This document shows positions 29,481-38,320 of a stretch of DNA of 64,000 nucleotides, in pieces. Both the position numbers and the translations under genes were made by a program. The stretch comes from Niallia taxi (GTDB lineage: Bacteria > Bacillota > Bacilli > Bacillales > Cytobacillaceae). The stretch's first letter is position 1. The number at the start of each line of letters is the position of its first letter. The stretch lies in contig NZ_CP102590.1 of assembly GCF_032818155.1 (NCBI RefSeq), positions 868,001-932,000 on the forward strand, given 5' to 3'. The notes under the pieces are model-generated. The model worked only from the letters and a program-made list of their open reading frames with translations. It made no database searches and was not told where the DNA came from.

Positions 29481-30320
29481 TTAGTTTTTCCTTTCTAACA
29501 AGCGCTGAATATGAATGGTAAGATATGTAACCTCCATATCAGATACTTTATAGGAATACTGCAAATTAATATGCTTCTTCACTTTTTGAGCAATTTCAAA
29601 TGCTGTAGCGTATCTTTCCTTTACTACTTCATATAAAAAGGGGTCATCTGAGCTTTCATTTACCTCTTGTGAAAACATCCTATTTGCGAAAAATTTCAAG
29701 TGAGTAATAAACCTAAAGCCACTTAATGATTCTTCATCTATAGTCATTTTCAACTGATAAGTTACAATATTAATAATCTCACTAATAAACTTAGTGATTT
29801 TTGCAACCGTGTTCATTCCGCTGTTTAGTTGAGCATTTACAAAGTGAAAGGCAATAAATCCAGCTTCATCATCACCAAGTTCTATGTTAAATCGTTCATT
29901 TATTAATTGTACTGCCTTTTTAGCAACCGAATACTCTTCTTTGTACAATTTTTTAATTTCCCAAAGCAAACCATTTTTAACATTTAGCCCAGTTTTTATC
30001 CGATTGACAGCTAAACTGATGTGATCAGGTAAAGAAATATAGATACTTTCACTAAGCTCTTTCTTTAATTCTCTTCGGGCTAAACTAATAATATCGTCCG
30101 CAATATTTATTTCCTCGACAGATACTTCTTGAAGCAGCTTTTTGAATTTAGCATATAAACCTTTGTCCTCTAAATAAAAACGTTTTTCAATTTTCTTATT
30201 ATCTATCTCCTCTCCTTTTTTCTTACTAAATGCCAGGCCTTTTCCAATTAGGATGACTTCATCCCCTTGGGAATCAATACTTATGGCAATATTATTATTG
30301 ATAATTTGGTTTATTACCAT
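29481..30320 (-). CDS. licT: LicT/BglG transcription antiterminator
   Basis: The 279-residue regulator has the N-terminal RNA-binding CAT domain (about residues 1-60, IINNNIAISID, GKGLAFSKKKGEEID) and two PTS regulation domains: PRD1 (about 70-170, with LPDHISLAVNR) and PRD2 (about 175-279, with THLKFFANRMF and YLTIHIQRLL). The PRD histidines are present. BglP phosphorylates and inactivates it without substrate, while HPr phosphorylation activates it. It then binds RAT RNA to prevent termination. Here a RAT precedes both licT itself and bglP, so it controls its own gene too. GGAGGT precedes the ATG. Downstream genes bglP and the GH1 enzyme are its operon. Confidence 0.95.
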   Translation of the reverse strand: MVINQIINNNIAISIDSQGDEVILIGKGLAFSKKKGEEIDNKKIEKRFYLEDKGLYAKFKKLLQEVSVEEINIADDIISLARRELKKELSESIYISLPDHISLAVNRIKTGLNVKNGLLWEIKKLYKEEYSVAKKAVQLINERFNIELGDDEAGFIAFHFVNAQLNSGMNTVAKITKFISEIINIVTYQLKMTIDEESLSGFRFITHLKFFANRMFSQEVNESSDDPFLYEVVKERYATAFEIAQKVKKHINLQYSYKVSDMEVTYLTIHIQRLLERKN

Positions 30321-30347
30321 ATTACTACCTCCAATGAAACGTAAAAA

Positions 30348-30423
30348 GGCAAAACTTCAACAAATAAAAGGACTTTAATCCCCTGCATTTGTTGAAGTCT
30401 TGCCTGCATAATCAGTAACAACC
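30348..30423 (-). promoter_or_regulatory. RAT with terminator before licT
   Basis: On the minus strand, GGTTGTTACTGATTATGCAG plus GCAAGACTT (30395-30423) matches the LicT/SacY-family RAT consensus closely. It overlaps the 5' arm of a long terminator hairpin (30348-30404) that pairs GGCAAGACTTCAACAAAT with ATTTGTTGAAGTTTTGCC and ends in five Ts. The two folds exclude each other. Confidence 0.9.
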
Positions 30424-30592
30424 TTCAATTGAATTTATTTACTTGAGTCCATAATACAATATATTCTGATTTATGTAAACCTTTTCTTTTTGCGTTATTT
30501 TTAAATTTTTGCATGTAGTCAGCTTTTTATTGTCCAAAATCCTTATAACTAGGCAGTCCTGCTAGTTGTATTTAGAACGTAATAAACTCTTT

Positions 30593-31039
30593 TTAATGCT
30601 CGACTTTGCTTGATTGAGTATTAAAAAAGCTAAGTATAATGGTTAAACCTGCAATGATTCCAATGATATTCATGGAAAATATTTTTTGTAGCCCAAACGA
30701 AATTGGAGAACTTTCTACTATTCCTGGTAGATGTCCACTCAATGAAAGGCTTGCTAAGATCGGAAAAGCGACTGAAAGGATAAGTGACGGAATAGCTACA
30801 CACCATAATAAAGAGAAATTTACTTTAATGGACCATTTTTTTACTAAAATAAGAGAAATATAAAGACCAAATATAATTGAAATGACCAGTTTAGTCCAAA
30901 TAACAGGTAGTAAGCTATATGTTTCACTCGCAGATTGTTGAATTTGATTATCTAAATTAAAAGCTATAATGGCTAAAGCGATTAATCCAATAAACCAAAT
31001 GAATTTTATTAAGTAGGGTACCCCATTAGTTTGTTTCAC
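30593..31039 (-). CDS. Hypothetical membrane protein with four TM segments
   Basis: The 148-residue protein has hydrophobic segments near residues 8-27, 45-65, 75-100 and 118-140, short loops and a basic turn (LVKKWSIKVNF). The family is not recognised. It starts at a GTG (31039) with AAAGGAGG upstream. It sits between the beta-glucoside operon and uppP on the same strand, but each has its own terminator or RNA control, so it is probably separate. An integral membrane role in the envelope is all that can be said. Confidence 0.7.
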   Translation of the reverse strand: MKQTNGVPYLIKFIWFIGLIALAIIAFNLDNQIQQSASETYSLLPVIWTKLVISIIFGLYISLILVKKWSIKVNFSLLWCVAIPSLILSVAFPILASLSLSGHLPGIVESSPISFGLQKIFSMNIIGIIAGLTIILSFFNTQSSKVEH

Positions 31040-31266
31040 TTAAAATCCTCCTTTTATTTATCTACGTCTGAATGGTATGTATAGTTTCAAATAATTGTAT
31101 GAAATGACATGTATGCAGGCAATTTCCCTAGGATAATAGGAATATGTTTCGTATAAAGAAGTTTTGTCCATCAAGCTTTTTCATCTGCTAGATGTTTATT
31201 CCTGCTTTCTAATTTGCTTGTTATTTTTTTAATATATAACGCAAATATTCATTTTCAACAAAAAAA

Positions 31267-31286
31267 CAGCTGCCGAAAAGCAGCTG
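31267..31286 (-). terminator. Terminator of uppP
   Basis: CAGCTGC pairs with GCAGCTG around CGAAAA; on the minus strand a T-run of seven follows. Confidence 0.9.
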
Positions 31287-31309
31287 CTGTAAATAAGACA
31301 ATTAGGAAA

Positions 31310-32116
31310 TCAGAAAAAAATTAATAATAAAATTCCGACGATAAAACAATAGTATGTAAAATATACTAGCTTACCTTTTTTCATAATTCCCATAAACCAT
31401 TTCATTGCAAGATAGCTCATTATTAGCGTTGCAATAAATGCTGATAAGTAAGGCAAGGCTAATTCCGCTTTATTTGGTTCCCCAATAAAGTCAGAGAATC
31501 CGAGGATAACTCCGCCAAGACTAACGGGAATATACAATAAAAAGGAAAATCGAAGTGCTGTTTCCTGTTTTATACCTACCGCAATACTTGAAATAATGGT
31601 TGCACCTGATCGGCTTATTCCTGGCGCTAAGGCAATTGCCTGCCCTAATCCCACAAGAAAGGCATCTTTAGCTGTAATATCTGCCTCTCCCTTGACTCCA
31701 TTCCTATTTCGAATGAGCCACAAAGCAATTCCTGTGACAAACAGCATGATAGCAATTGTGGTCATGCTTACATTTGCAGCAATAAAATCACTTAATAACA
31801 CTCCTAGGACACCTGCTGGAATCGTACCAATAATGATAAAGCAAACAAACCGAAAATCGTTTTTATATTTATTATCTTTTGTCTTTAAGTACTGAATCGT
31901 ATTATATGCTAGTCTTAGAATATCTTTTCGATAGATAAAAAGGATTGCAAGCAAGGAAGCAGTATTCGTTAATATCGCAAATGTAAAGCCCTGTTCTCCC
32001 AAACCTAGAATTTGACTGGCTATCATAACATGTCCGCTCGAGGAAACAGGAATCGGCTCAGTAAATCCTTGTACTAATCCGATAATGATCATTTTAATGA
32101 TTAAGATAATATCCAT
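31310..32116 (-). CDS. uppP: Undecaprenyl-diphosphatase
   Basis: The 268-residue integral membrane enzyme has the UppP/BacA signatures: GFTEPIPVSSSGH near residues 17-29 (catalytic glutamate and P-loop-like region) and LAPGISRSGATI near 163-174. About eight TM segments are visible. It removes a phosphate from undecaprenyl pyrophosphate to recycle the carrier for peptidoglycan and other wall polymers and confers some bacitracin resistance. The usual TEFLPVSSSGH reads TEPIPVSSSGH here, a variant seen in a subgroup of Bacillus paralogues. AAGGAG lies upstream of the ATG. The LCP gene lies directly upstream on the same strand. Confidence 0.93.
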   Translation of the reverse strand: MDIILIIKMIIIGLVQGFTEPIPVSSSGHVMIASQILGLGEQGFTFAILTNTASLLAILFIYRKDILRLAYNTIQYLKTKDNKYKNDFRFVCFIIIGTIPAGVLGVLLSDFIAANVSMTTIAIMLFVTGIALWLIRNRNGVKGEADITAKDAFLVGLGQAIALAPGISRSGATIISSIAVGIKQETALRFSFLLYIPVSLGGVILGFSDFIGEPNKAELALPYLSAFIATLIMSYLAMKWFMGIMKKGKLVYFTYYCFIVGILLLIFF

Positions 32117-32150
32117 TTTCGTATTTTTATCTCCTTAAGTATTATTCGTT

Positions 32151-33077
32151 CTAATTAAAAAATGATTTAATAGCATCTTTATTTATGTCTAAATCTGTTT
32201 TTAAAACAGCACCTACATTCACTACCTCATTTTCATAAGAATCTTGAACAGGAATTCTTATACTCTCCAATCCTTCTGATCCATTCATTATTAGCCCTTT
32301 GCTCAATGACAATAATGATGGAGTATCTAAGTTTGTATCGATATAAGGGGTTGAGAGTCCAATAATTTTTGGCAAGTTATAAATAGTATGAGCTGATATT
32401 GCTTGTTCCTTCAGCTTTGACATTACTTCCTGCTGCCTTGCGACTCGACCAAAATCACTTAATCTATCATGGCGAAAGCGGACATATCCCAACAAATCTT
32501 GACCGTGCAGTACTTGATTACCTGGTTTTAAAACCGTTCCAATTCCATAAGACATTTCATACGGAATATCGACCTGTACCCCATCTGGAGCGATAATGTC
32601 TACTAACTTAGAAAAACCGGTAAAATCAACAATTGCATAGTAATTAACATCTAAATCGAAGTTTTCCTTCAATGTTTTTCTCACTAATTCGGGACCGCCA
32701 AATGCGAAAGCTGAGTTAATTTTTTGAAGCCCATGCTCTGGTACTTCAACATATGTATCTCTCATAATGGATGCTAGTTTTATATTGTTAGTAGTAGAAT
32801 TATAATGGGCAACCATTAAAGTATCAGAACGCGCATGTTCTTCTCCTCTTGAATCACTGCCAATCAATAATATATTTATTTCTCCTAATTGAGGTTCTGC
32901 AGGCAGAAAATCATAATCCTTATGTCCTTTTAAATTTACATCCTTAGTGGACTCTAATACTCCGCTTCTAAATTGATAAACGCCAAACGCAACAATAACA
33001 ATCATCAGCAAAACTACGGCAGATAGGAAATACCGTATTCCTTTGCGTTTCCTTTTTATTGAATTTCTTTTTTCCAA
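32151..33077 (-). CDS. LytR-CpsA-Psr wall polymer ligase
   Basis: The 308-residue protein has a basic N-terminus, one TM segment (about residues 14-36) and an extracellular LCP domain. Motifs are visible: NILLIGSDSRGEEHARSDTLM (split as NILLIGSDSRG and RSDTLM) with substrate arginines and aspartates, SIMRDTYVEVPEHG, KINSAFAFGG, and RFRHDRLSDFGRVARQQEV. LCP proteins transfer teichoic acids or capsule from undecaprenyl carriers to peptidoglycan. The start is a TTG with GAAGGTGA upstream. It is 34 bases upstream of uppP, which would recycle the released carrier, so the pairing makes functional sense. Confidence 0.93.
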   Translation of the reverse strand: MEKRNSIKRKRKGIRYFLSAVVLLMIVIVAFGVYQFRSGVLESTKDVNLKGHKDYDFLPAEPQLGEINILLIGSDSRGEEHARSDTLMVAHYNSTTNNIKLASIMRDTYVEVPEHGLQKINSAFAFGGPELVRKTLKENFDLDVNYYAIVDFTGFSKLVDIIAPDGVQVDIPYEMSYGIGTVLKPGNQVLHGQDLLGYVRFRHDRLSDFGRVARQQEVMSKLKEQAISAHTIYNLPKIIGLSTPYIDTNLDTPSLLSLSKGLIMNGSEGLESIRIPVQDSYENEVVNVGAVLKTDLDINKDAIKSFFN

Positions 33078-33195
33078 AATGCTTCACCTTCTAAAATTTC
33101 GAGTTATAATTTCATTTCAAAAAAACACAGCTTCCATTTTATATAATGCATACCACCGTAGATAAATCCTTCGTTCTACTATGATAAAGAATCCA

Positions 33196-33873
33196 TTAAT
33201 CTTCGTTTCTTTGCATTCCAGTATAAATAAGAATTAACCGGATCAGCTCTAACACTGCAACCGCAGCTGCTGCCACATATGTCAATGCTGCTGCGTTCAA
33301 CACTTTTTTTGTTCGTCTTTCTTCTTCATTATTAATGATTCCAAGTGAAACCACCTCATCCATCGCTCGGTTGGATGCATTGAATTCGACAGGCAATGTA
33401 ACAAACTGAAACAAAACAGCTGCTGCCATAAAGATAATTCCTAATAATAAGAAGTTCGTTAATCCTGCAACCATTCCTATCATGATTAAAATCCATGAAA
33501 AGTTACTCCCGATATTTGCAACAGGTACTAATGCATGCCTTATTCGTAAAAAGGAATAAGCCTGTTGGTCTTGGAGAGCATGCCCCACCTCATGTGCTGC
33601 AATTGCGGCAGCCGCTAAAGAATGCCCATGATAATTCTCACTAGATAATCTGACTACTTTCGCTTGGGGATCATAATGGTCAGAAAGAACTCCATGTGTT
33701 TCTTCAATATAAACATCGAATAATCCATTTGCGTCCAATATTTTTCTAGCTGCTTCTCTTCCTGTTAAGCTCGAAGACGAGTTTATTTTTGCATACTTTT
33801 TGTAGGTTCCTTTCACTCTCAATTGTGCCCATATTGGTACAATCAAAATGATGATAAAATAAACGAAAAACAT
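33196..33873 (-). CDS. YugP-type zinc metallopeptidase
   Basis: The 225-residue membrane protein begins with a TM segment, has the zinc motif AAHEVGHALQDQ (near residues 92-103) with VSLGIINNEEE downstream providing a possible third ligand, and three further hydrophobic segments (about 118-138, 140-165 and 200-217). This matches the neutral zinc metallopeptidases of the YugP family. Their substrates are unknown, but they are thought to act in the membrane. A GGAGGAGAAGGG region precedes the ATG. It stands upstream of the LCP and uppP genes on the same strand. Confidence 0.92.
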   Translation of the reverse strand: MFFVYFIIILIVPIWAQLRVKGTYKKYAKINSSSSLTGREAARKILDANGLFDVYIEETHGVLSDHYDPQAKVVRLSSENYHGHSLAAAAIAAHEVGHALQDQQAYSFLRIRHALVPVANIGSNFSWILIMIGMVAGLTNFLLLGIIFMAAAVLFQFVTLPVEFNASNRAMDEVVSLGIINNEEERRTKKVLNAAALTYVAAAAVAVLELIRLILIYTGMQRNED

Positions 33874-34003
33874 TTCCCTTCTCCTCCTGCGTAAACTATG
33901 TAGATATAACCCTTAGATAAAACCTCTAATTAAATCGTAAACATTACGCTTTTCTTGTTATCTCTGTAATTAAATATTAAACTAGTATCAGCTTAGTATA
34001 TCC

Positions 34004-34033
34004 GTTGACATTTTGTCAACAAAGGGGTATATT
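34004..34033 (+). promoter_or_regulatory. Promoter with overlapping dyad before the XRE-DUF1232 gene
   Basis: TTGACA (34005-34010) and TATATT (34028-34033) are spaced 17 bases. The -35 element is part of the perfect dyad GTTGACA-TTT-TGTCAAC (34004-34020). A protein bound there would block the promoter; autorepression by the XRE protein is likely. Confidence 0.75.
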
Positions 34034-34063
34034 TCAATTGTGAAAAACGGAGGCTGAATATAA

Positions 34064-34702
34064 ATGACGAGTAAGGATATAAGCGAAAATAAACTCGGAC
34101 AACTTTTAAAGACCACATTAGAAAAACAGAATATTTCAATGAGCCGATTAAGCATAGAAACGAATATTGACAAAGCAACAATTTCAAGAATCATTAATGG
34201 AAAGCGAAGGGCAACACCACAACATCTGCAAGCAATTTCCGATTCCCTTAAGATTCCTGTCTATGAATTATTTACTGCAGCAGGCTATACAGAGAAATCC
34301 AGTCAAGCTGAAGATCATTTTGATCTGCACTCAAAAATAGATGTTATCCAAAATATGATTAATTTATATAGCGATGACTTTAAAGTGGAAAAAGTAGAAG
34401 ACCAATTAAATGGCTATAAAAATCAGTTTGCATCACAAGTTGACCATAAGAATCTATTTAGTCAATTTAAGAAAAAAATTAAAAACTTGGGCGGTGAGGG
34501 TCCCTTTATAAAGCAGTTGGAGGATTTATATAACAGATTAAAGTATAAAAAAGGAACTCCAGCTCAACTTATATTAATTGGAAGCGGACTGTTGTATTTT
34601 GTTAGCACAATAGATGTTATTCCAGATTATTTAATTCCAGTTGGATATCTCGACGATGCTATAGCTATTAATATCATTCTGGATAAAATATCAAAATTAT
34701 AA
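34064..34702 (+). CDS. XRE-type regulator fused to DUF1232
   Basis: The 212-residue protein has an N-terminal Cro/CI-type helix-turn-helix (about residues 12-68; MSRLSIETNIDKATISRIINGKRRATP in two parts, with LKIPVYELFTAAGY) and a C-terminal DUF1232 segment (about 160-208, LILIGSGLLYFVSTIDVIPD, YLIPVGYLDDAIAIN). DUF1232 (YkvA-like) is a short membrane-associated helix pair with the DxxPD motif. The fusion suggests a membrane-tethered or stress-linked repressor. GGAGG is about 10 bases from the ATG. The promoter carries a perfect dyad over its -35 box, which points to autoregulation. No other target is evident. The upstream peptidase gene is divergent. Confidence 0.85.
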   Translation: MTSKDISENKLGQLLKTTLEKQNISMSRLSIETNIDKATISRIINGKRRATPQHLQAISDSLKIPVYELFTAAGYTEKSSQAEDHFDLHSKIDVIQNMINLYSDDFKVEKVEDQLNGYKNQFASQVDHKNLFSQFKKKIKNLGGEGPFIKQLEDLYNRLKYKKGTPAQLILIGSGLLYFVSTIDVIPDYLIPVGYLDDAIAINIILDKISKL

Positions 34703-34807
34703 TGAATTAGAATACATTCATTATGAACTGTTTAGATGATATCCCAATTGTGTACTATCCATACGTTCGGGATATTTTTATCGTGCAATATCGTATAGGA
34801 GTTTAAA

Positions 34808-34918
34808 ATGCGAAATTATTTTATTAATTACATTCTGTTAGTAGGAGTCATACTTTGGATTTCATTCTTTGGCTGGATTAAGCTAATTAGACAAGGATTG
34901 TCCCATTATTTCGGATAA
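34808..34918 (+). CDS. 36-residue membrane peptide
   Basis: An ATG with AGGAG seven bases upstream opens a frame for a 36-residue peptide with one hydrophobic stretch (INYILLVGVILWISFFGWI) and a basic end. It has the look of a genuine small membrane protein. It lies about 105 bases after the XRE-DUF1232 gene on the same strand. No function is known. Confidence 0.5.
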   Translation: MRNYFINYILLVGVILWISFFGWIKLIRQGLSHYFG

Positions 34919-35138
34919 ATGCAGAAGAAATGAAGTGCGATCGGTCGCTTGCTAGAGGATGATTTATTTGGTTTTAAAAGTTATAATATGTGTTACAAAA
35001 GAGATTATTATTCAGATTAGGGCGACCGTTGTAAAAAAAGAGATCGCCAGCATCAGCTTAAGGATGATATTCTATTTTACCAAGAGTATTAATTTCATCT
35101 TATAGATGACTTTTACAAAACGGAAGAGGTAAGTAAAA

Positions 35139-35381
35139 ATGAAACAACAAAAATATATAACTTGGAAATTAATATTAAGATTAGGGACACTTGCATTAAT
35201 TCTTTATTGGTATCGTGGAGAATACAACGCACACTTCAAGGAAATAACCATGTTTCATCAAATTTTATTATATATTTCCTATCTTGCCATCATACACTTG
35301 GCCTTAGAAATAATGAAGTGGAAGTTCTGGAATAATTGGTTTTATGAAGAAGTTGTGAAGAACAAAGGAATTCATGAGTGA
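35139..35381 (+). CDS. Small membrane protein, 80 residues
   Basis: This 80-residue protein has a basic start (MKQQKYITWK), a first hydrophobic segment (about residues 11-23), a charged loop (YRGEYNAHFKE) and a second segment (about 38-56), ending in a charged tail. It is not recognised. AGAGGT lies eight bases before the ATG. It sits in a run of very small plus-strand genes. Confidence 0.6.
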   Translation: MKQQKYITWKLILRLGTLALILYWYRGEYNAHFKEITMFHQILLYISYLAIIHLALEIMKWKFWNNWFYEEVVKNKGIHE

Positions 35382-35457
35382 AATGGAGAGTTTGGGCAAC
35401 TTTCACCATATATAAATTCTGATTTAAGGGAGCTTAAAAATATAAGGGAGGAATTTC

Positions 35458-35619
35458 ATGCTAAAAAAAGGCGATATTGTTTTATATCAAATGAAAGAGT
35501 ATGAAATTCTTTATGTATATTCAAGTGGTTTTGCTGAGATAAAAGAGAAAAAAATAATAACTAACTTTTTCGAGGTGCAATTGGTTTCTTTATCGCAAAT
35601 AAAAAGGAAACTAACCTGA
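35458..35619 (+). CDS. 53-residue soluble protein
   Basis: A strong AGGGAGG site precedes an ATG that opens a 53-residue frame. The protein (starting MLKKGDIVLYQMKEYEILYV) has a beta-rich, SH3-like or S4-like feel and a basic end (QIKRKLT). No family is recognised. Its ribosome binding site is among the best in the area, so translation is likely. Confidence 0.55.
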   Translation: MLKKGDIVLYQMKEYEILYVYSSGFAEIKEKKIITNFFEVQLVSLSQIKRKLT

Positions 35620-35685
35620 AATCCTTGCTATGTTAATTTCCTCTGCAATTCACTAAACAACAGTCCCAGAAATCACCTTTACTTA

Positions 35686-35889
35686 TTAACCGAAGAATAA
35701 ATCAAGTATGTTTGATGTACCAGAGGTTTGTTTATTATAAAACTCAGAATAACCACATTTTTTACAATAAACAACGATAAACGTATTATGTTGTATATCA
35801 AACATTTTAGATAACCCTGTTCCCGTCATTGCAACTTCCTTTTTGTCAGCATCTTTGCTTCCACATTTTAGACAACCTTTATTTGTCAT
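35686..35889 (-). CDS. Zinc-ribbon nucleic-acid-binding-like protein
   Basis: The 67-residue protein has two CxxC knuckles: CLKCGSKDADKKEVAMTGTG in the first part and VVYCKKCGYSEFY near the middle. It ends SNILDLFFG, a pattern found in small zinc-ribbon proteins of the DUF2082 type. It probably binds zinc and perhaps nucleic acid. GAGAGGG precedes the ATG. It is a stand-alone gene. Confidence 0.8.
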   Translation of the reverse strand: MTNKGCLKCGSKDADKKEVAMTGTGLSKMFDIQHNTFIVVYCKKCGYSEFYNKQTSGTSNILDLFFG

Positions 35890-35961
35890 TATTAATCCCT
35901 CTCTAACGAGTTGATTTATTTATGTATTACGGAAGAAACTCGAAAAAGGTTTCAAGAGAAA

Positions 35962-36075
35962 TTATCCTTTATTATTCTTTCGTTCTTTTCTATATCTCCT
36001 CTCTGCGAAGAATAAGATGACCCCTGCCAATATTGAACCAGCATAAACAATTCCATAAATTATTTTATTTTTCAT
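35962..36075 (-). CDS. 37-residue membrane peptide
   Basis: An ATG with AAAGGAAAAGG upstream opens a 37-residue frame with one hydrophobic segment (IIYGIVYAGSILAGVILFF) and a strongly basic tail (ERRYRKERKNNKG). The charge pattern fits a single-pass membrane peptide. The function is unknown. Confidence 0.5.
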   Translation of the reverse strand: MKNKIIYGIVYAGSILAGVILFFAERRYRKERKNNKG

Positions 36076-36688
36076 TTACCTTTTCCTTTCGATATGCATC
36101 GTCCCATTCCAGATCAACTTATAATTATGTATAAATTAATTATAAAGAGCTTCTAAAAAGAAAAATATAGTACATTAGGTTATCCATTTTTTTCAATTAG
36201 GTAAATACTCTTATTAAATACTCTTTTCCTGTTACAGCTGACACTATTTCTGTCCTAAAAATTAGGATGTATTCTCTCTCATTCTGCACAAATATTTATG
36301 ATAACTTACCTTCATAACGAGAAATATGACAATAATAGGTAAAAAGGTTTAAAATTTATTTGAATCCTGCTTATCAGCTATTTGAATAGAAACTAATGGC
36401 TAATAGGGTGCCTTTAAACACCCCAAATAGCACCATAGTTTTCTCATAACTCTTTGCAAGTTTTTTTAAAGTCAACAATCAATTGCCTATACCTTTCAAA
36501 TACACTTGCCTACTCCTTTATTTATTTTATCTATTTTTTATATTATTAATTTCACCTTCTTAACTAGTACATTAAAGACTCATTATATCTTTAATTAACA
36601 CAAACTCCTCTCTTCATAACAGATACAAATACGTTTGTCATACCTTTAATCTAAGGAGGAATGTATTTCAATAAAATTTTTCCAGATA
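36076..36688. other. 0.6-kb AT-rich non-coding region
   Basis: No gene is called here. A small hairpin, GGGTGC with CACCCC near 36407-36426, and a short plus-strand frame at 36659 are the only patterns; neither is convincing. It may hold promoter elements for the small peptide gene. Confidence 0.45.
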
Positions 36689-37084
36689 TTATGTTGACTG
36701 TTTGTGCGCAATGTCTACAATTTTAGTCTCTTTTAAATATTGCAGCATTTTTTGCTCTGCTTTTTTCATTTCCGCTTGAATTAGACATTCTTCTCCGTGG
36801 ACAAAATCACATTCAAACATGGAAGAAGTACCTTCAATTGCATGAATTATATCTAAAAATGTTATTTCGTCTTTGTTTCGCGTCAATCGGTATCCTCCTT
36901 GAGCACCAGAAGCAGACTCAATAATACCGGCTTTTGCCAACTTTGTTAAGATTTTAGATAGGTATGTGGTCGAAACATCTTGAGATTTCGCAAGTTGTTG
37001 AACCCCAATTGGTTTAACGGAAGAAGCAGAAACGAGAGCAAGCGTTGTATGCAGAGCATAATTTGTAGCTTTCGAAAATTTCAT
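36689..37084 (-). CDS. Rrf2-family transcriptional regulator
   Basis: The 131-residue protein has the Rrf2 winged helix (MKFSKATNYALHTTLALVSAS, QLAKSQDVSTTYLSKILTKL, SASGAQGGYRLTRNKDEI) followed by the family phrase TFLDIIHAIEG. Two cysteines in the loop ECDFVHGEEC could bind an iron-sulfur cluster or sense redox state, although IscR-type proteins use three. Rrf2 members control iron-sulfur, cysteine or nitric-oxide responses. GAGGTG lies upstream of the ATG. The target is unknown; no neighbouring gene is clearly co-regulated. Confidence 0.92.
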   Translation of the reverse strand: MKFSKATNYALHTTLALVSASSVKPIGVQQLAKSQDVSTTYLSKILTKLAKAGIIESASGAQGGYRLTRNKDEITFLDIIHAIEGTSSMFECDFVHGEECLIQAEMKKAEQKMLQYLKETKIVDIAHKQST

Positions 37085-37323
37085 TTTAACACCTCATAAC
37101 AGACTTATTGACTCTATAATATCTCCGTTTAAATTTATATGTCAAGGATAACGCAAAACTAAAAAGCTCCCTTGGGGTAGTATGAAGTACGGTTTTATTT
37201 ACTTGAGATAAAGAAATCTTGGGAAATATACGCCAAGGTGAGCTCTCAAAAATTAGGAATTCCCTTAACTTTAAGTGTCATTACTCTAATGATACTGCTT
37301 ATAAAGCTTATATAATACTCTGT

Positions 37324-38205
37324 CTATACTGATTGATTTGCTTTACGTGAAAAAATATTTATTAAATATTGAAATACTGGTCCTTGCGAGCTGCTTTTGC
37401 GATAGAGTAATTGACTATAGAAATGGAACCCTTCATCCTGAAAAGGAATTCCAGCTACTTGATCATGCCCCTCTATACTGAATTCAGGCAAAAAGCCAAT
37501 GCCCCATTTATTGTGCACAGCTTTCTTTATTGTCTCTATACTGCTTAACTCCATAGATAAAGTGAAATCAATATAATTTCTTTCTAATTGGTTCAATAAA
37601 TAAGCTCTGTATGTACACCCTTCTTCTGTCAAAATGATGGTTTCATCCTTAAAATCAGCAAGCGTAAAAAATGTTTTTTTTGTGTATGTATGGTCAGGTG
37701 GCACAATTACTTTCATCTTTTGTTTTTTAATAGATATACTTTGGATTCTTTCAGAAATAAATGGTTTATCAATAATTAACCCAAAATCTAGTTCTTTATT
37801 ATTAATTTTGTCTATTATCACTGCTTCTGTATCAGGAATGATTTGTACCATTACTTCTGGATATTTTTTCTTAAACTCTGCTAAAACATGAGGTAATTCG
37901 TAAATTGCTAACGATTCAATCGTACCAATTCTTATTGTTTTGACTTCTTGATTGTTTAATATTTGCTGTGATTCTTCATATAATGCCAGCATTTTCTCAG
38001 CATAACCATATAGAAGCTCGCCTGAAGGAGTTAGTTTCATCGCTCGTCCGTGTCTTTCTAACAGTCGCTTTCCTCCATACATAGTCTCAAGCTTTTGAAT
38101 ATGGGTTGTGATACTGGATTGTGCATAATCCAAAACATATGCAGCTTTGGTATAATTCCCGCTCTTCACAACTTGAACGAATGTTTTGAAATACAACAGT
38201 TCCAC
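37324..38205 (-). CDS. LysR-family regulator (CzcR/YwbI style)
   Basis: The 293-residue protein has an N-terminal winged HTH (ELLYFKTFVQVVKSGNYTKA, AYVLDYAQSSITTHIQKLE) and a C-terminal substrate-binding domain. The frame extends to a TTG at 38223, but that codon overlaps the GGAGGAGG site; the GTG at 38205 is better spaced and gives the normal MELLYFKTF start. It is divergent from the rhodanese gene at 38321, and the space between them contains an ATC-N9-GAT box and a TATAAT, the usual set-up for a LysR regulator and its target. The inducer is unknown, perhaps a sulfur compound given the neighbour. Confidence 0.9.
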   Translation of the reverse strand: MELLYFKTFVQVVKSGNYTKAAYVLDYAQSSITTHIQKLETMYGGKRLLERHGRAMKLTPSGELLYGYAEKMLALYEESQQILNNQEVKTIRIGTIESLAIYELPHVLAEFKKKYPEVMVQIIPDTEAVIIDKINNKELDFGLIIDKPFISERIQSISIKKQKMKVIVPPDHTYTKKTFFTLADFKDETIILTEEGCTYRAYLLNQLERNYIDFTLSMELSSIETIKKAVHNKWGIGFLPEFSIEGHDQVAGIPFQDEGFHFYSQLLYRKSSSQGPVFQYLINIFSRKANQSV

Positions 38206-38223
38206 CTCTTTTTCCTCCTCCAA

Positions 38224-38242
38224 CTATCGATATTATTGATAG
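38224..38242. promoter_or_regulatory. LysR-type binding box (ATC-N9-GAT)
   Basis: CTATCGATATTATTGATAG carries the inverted CTATC/GATAG arms and the ATC-N9-GAT spacing typical of LysR-family recognition sites. It lies between the divergent LysR and rhodanese genes. Confidence 0.7.
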
Positions 38243-38320
38243 TATATATCAAGAACTATCTGCGTTGTTAAACTTTTTCCACCCTATAATGGAGTAGAGA
38301 ACAATAAGGGAGGAATCAAC

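Noticed and set aside
36659..36724. Plus-strand 21-residue frame with AGGAGG
   Set aside because: The start codon is one base from the ribosome binding motif and the frame runs into the end of the Rrf2 gene.
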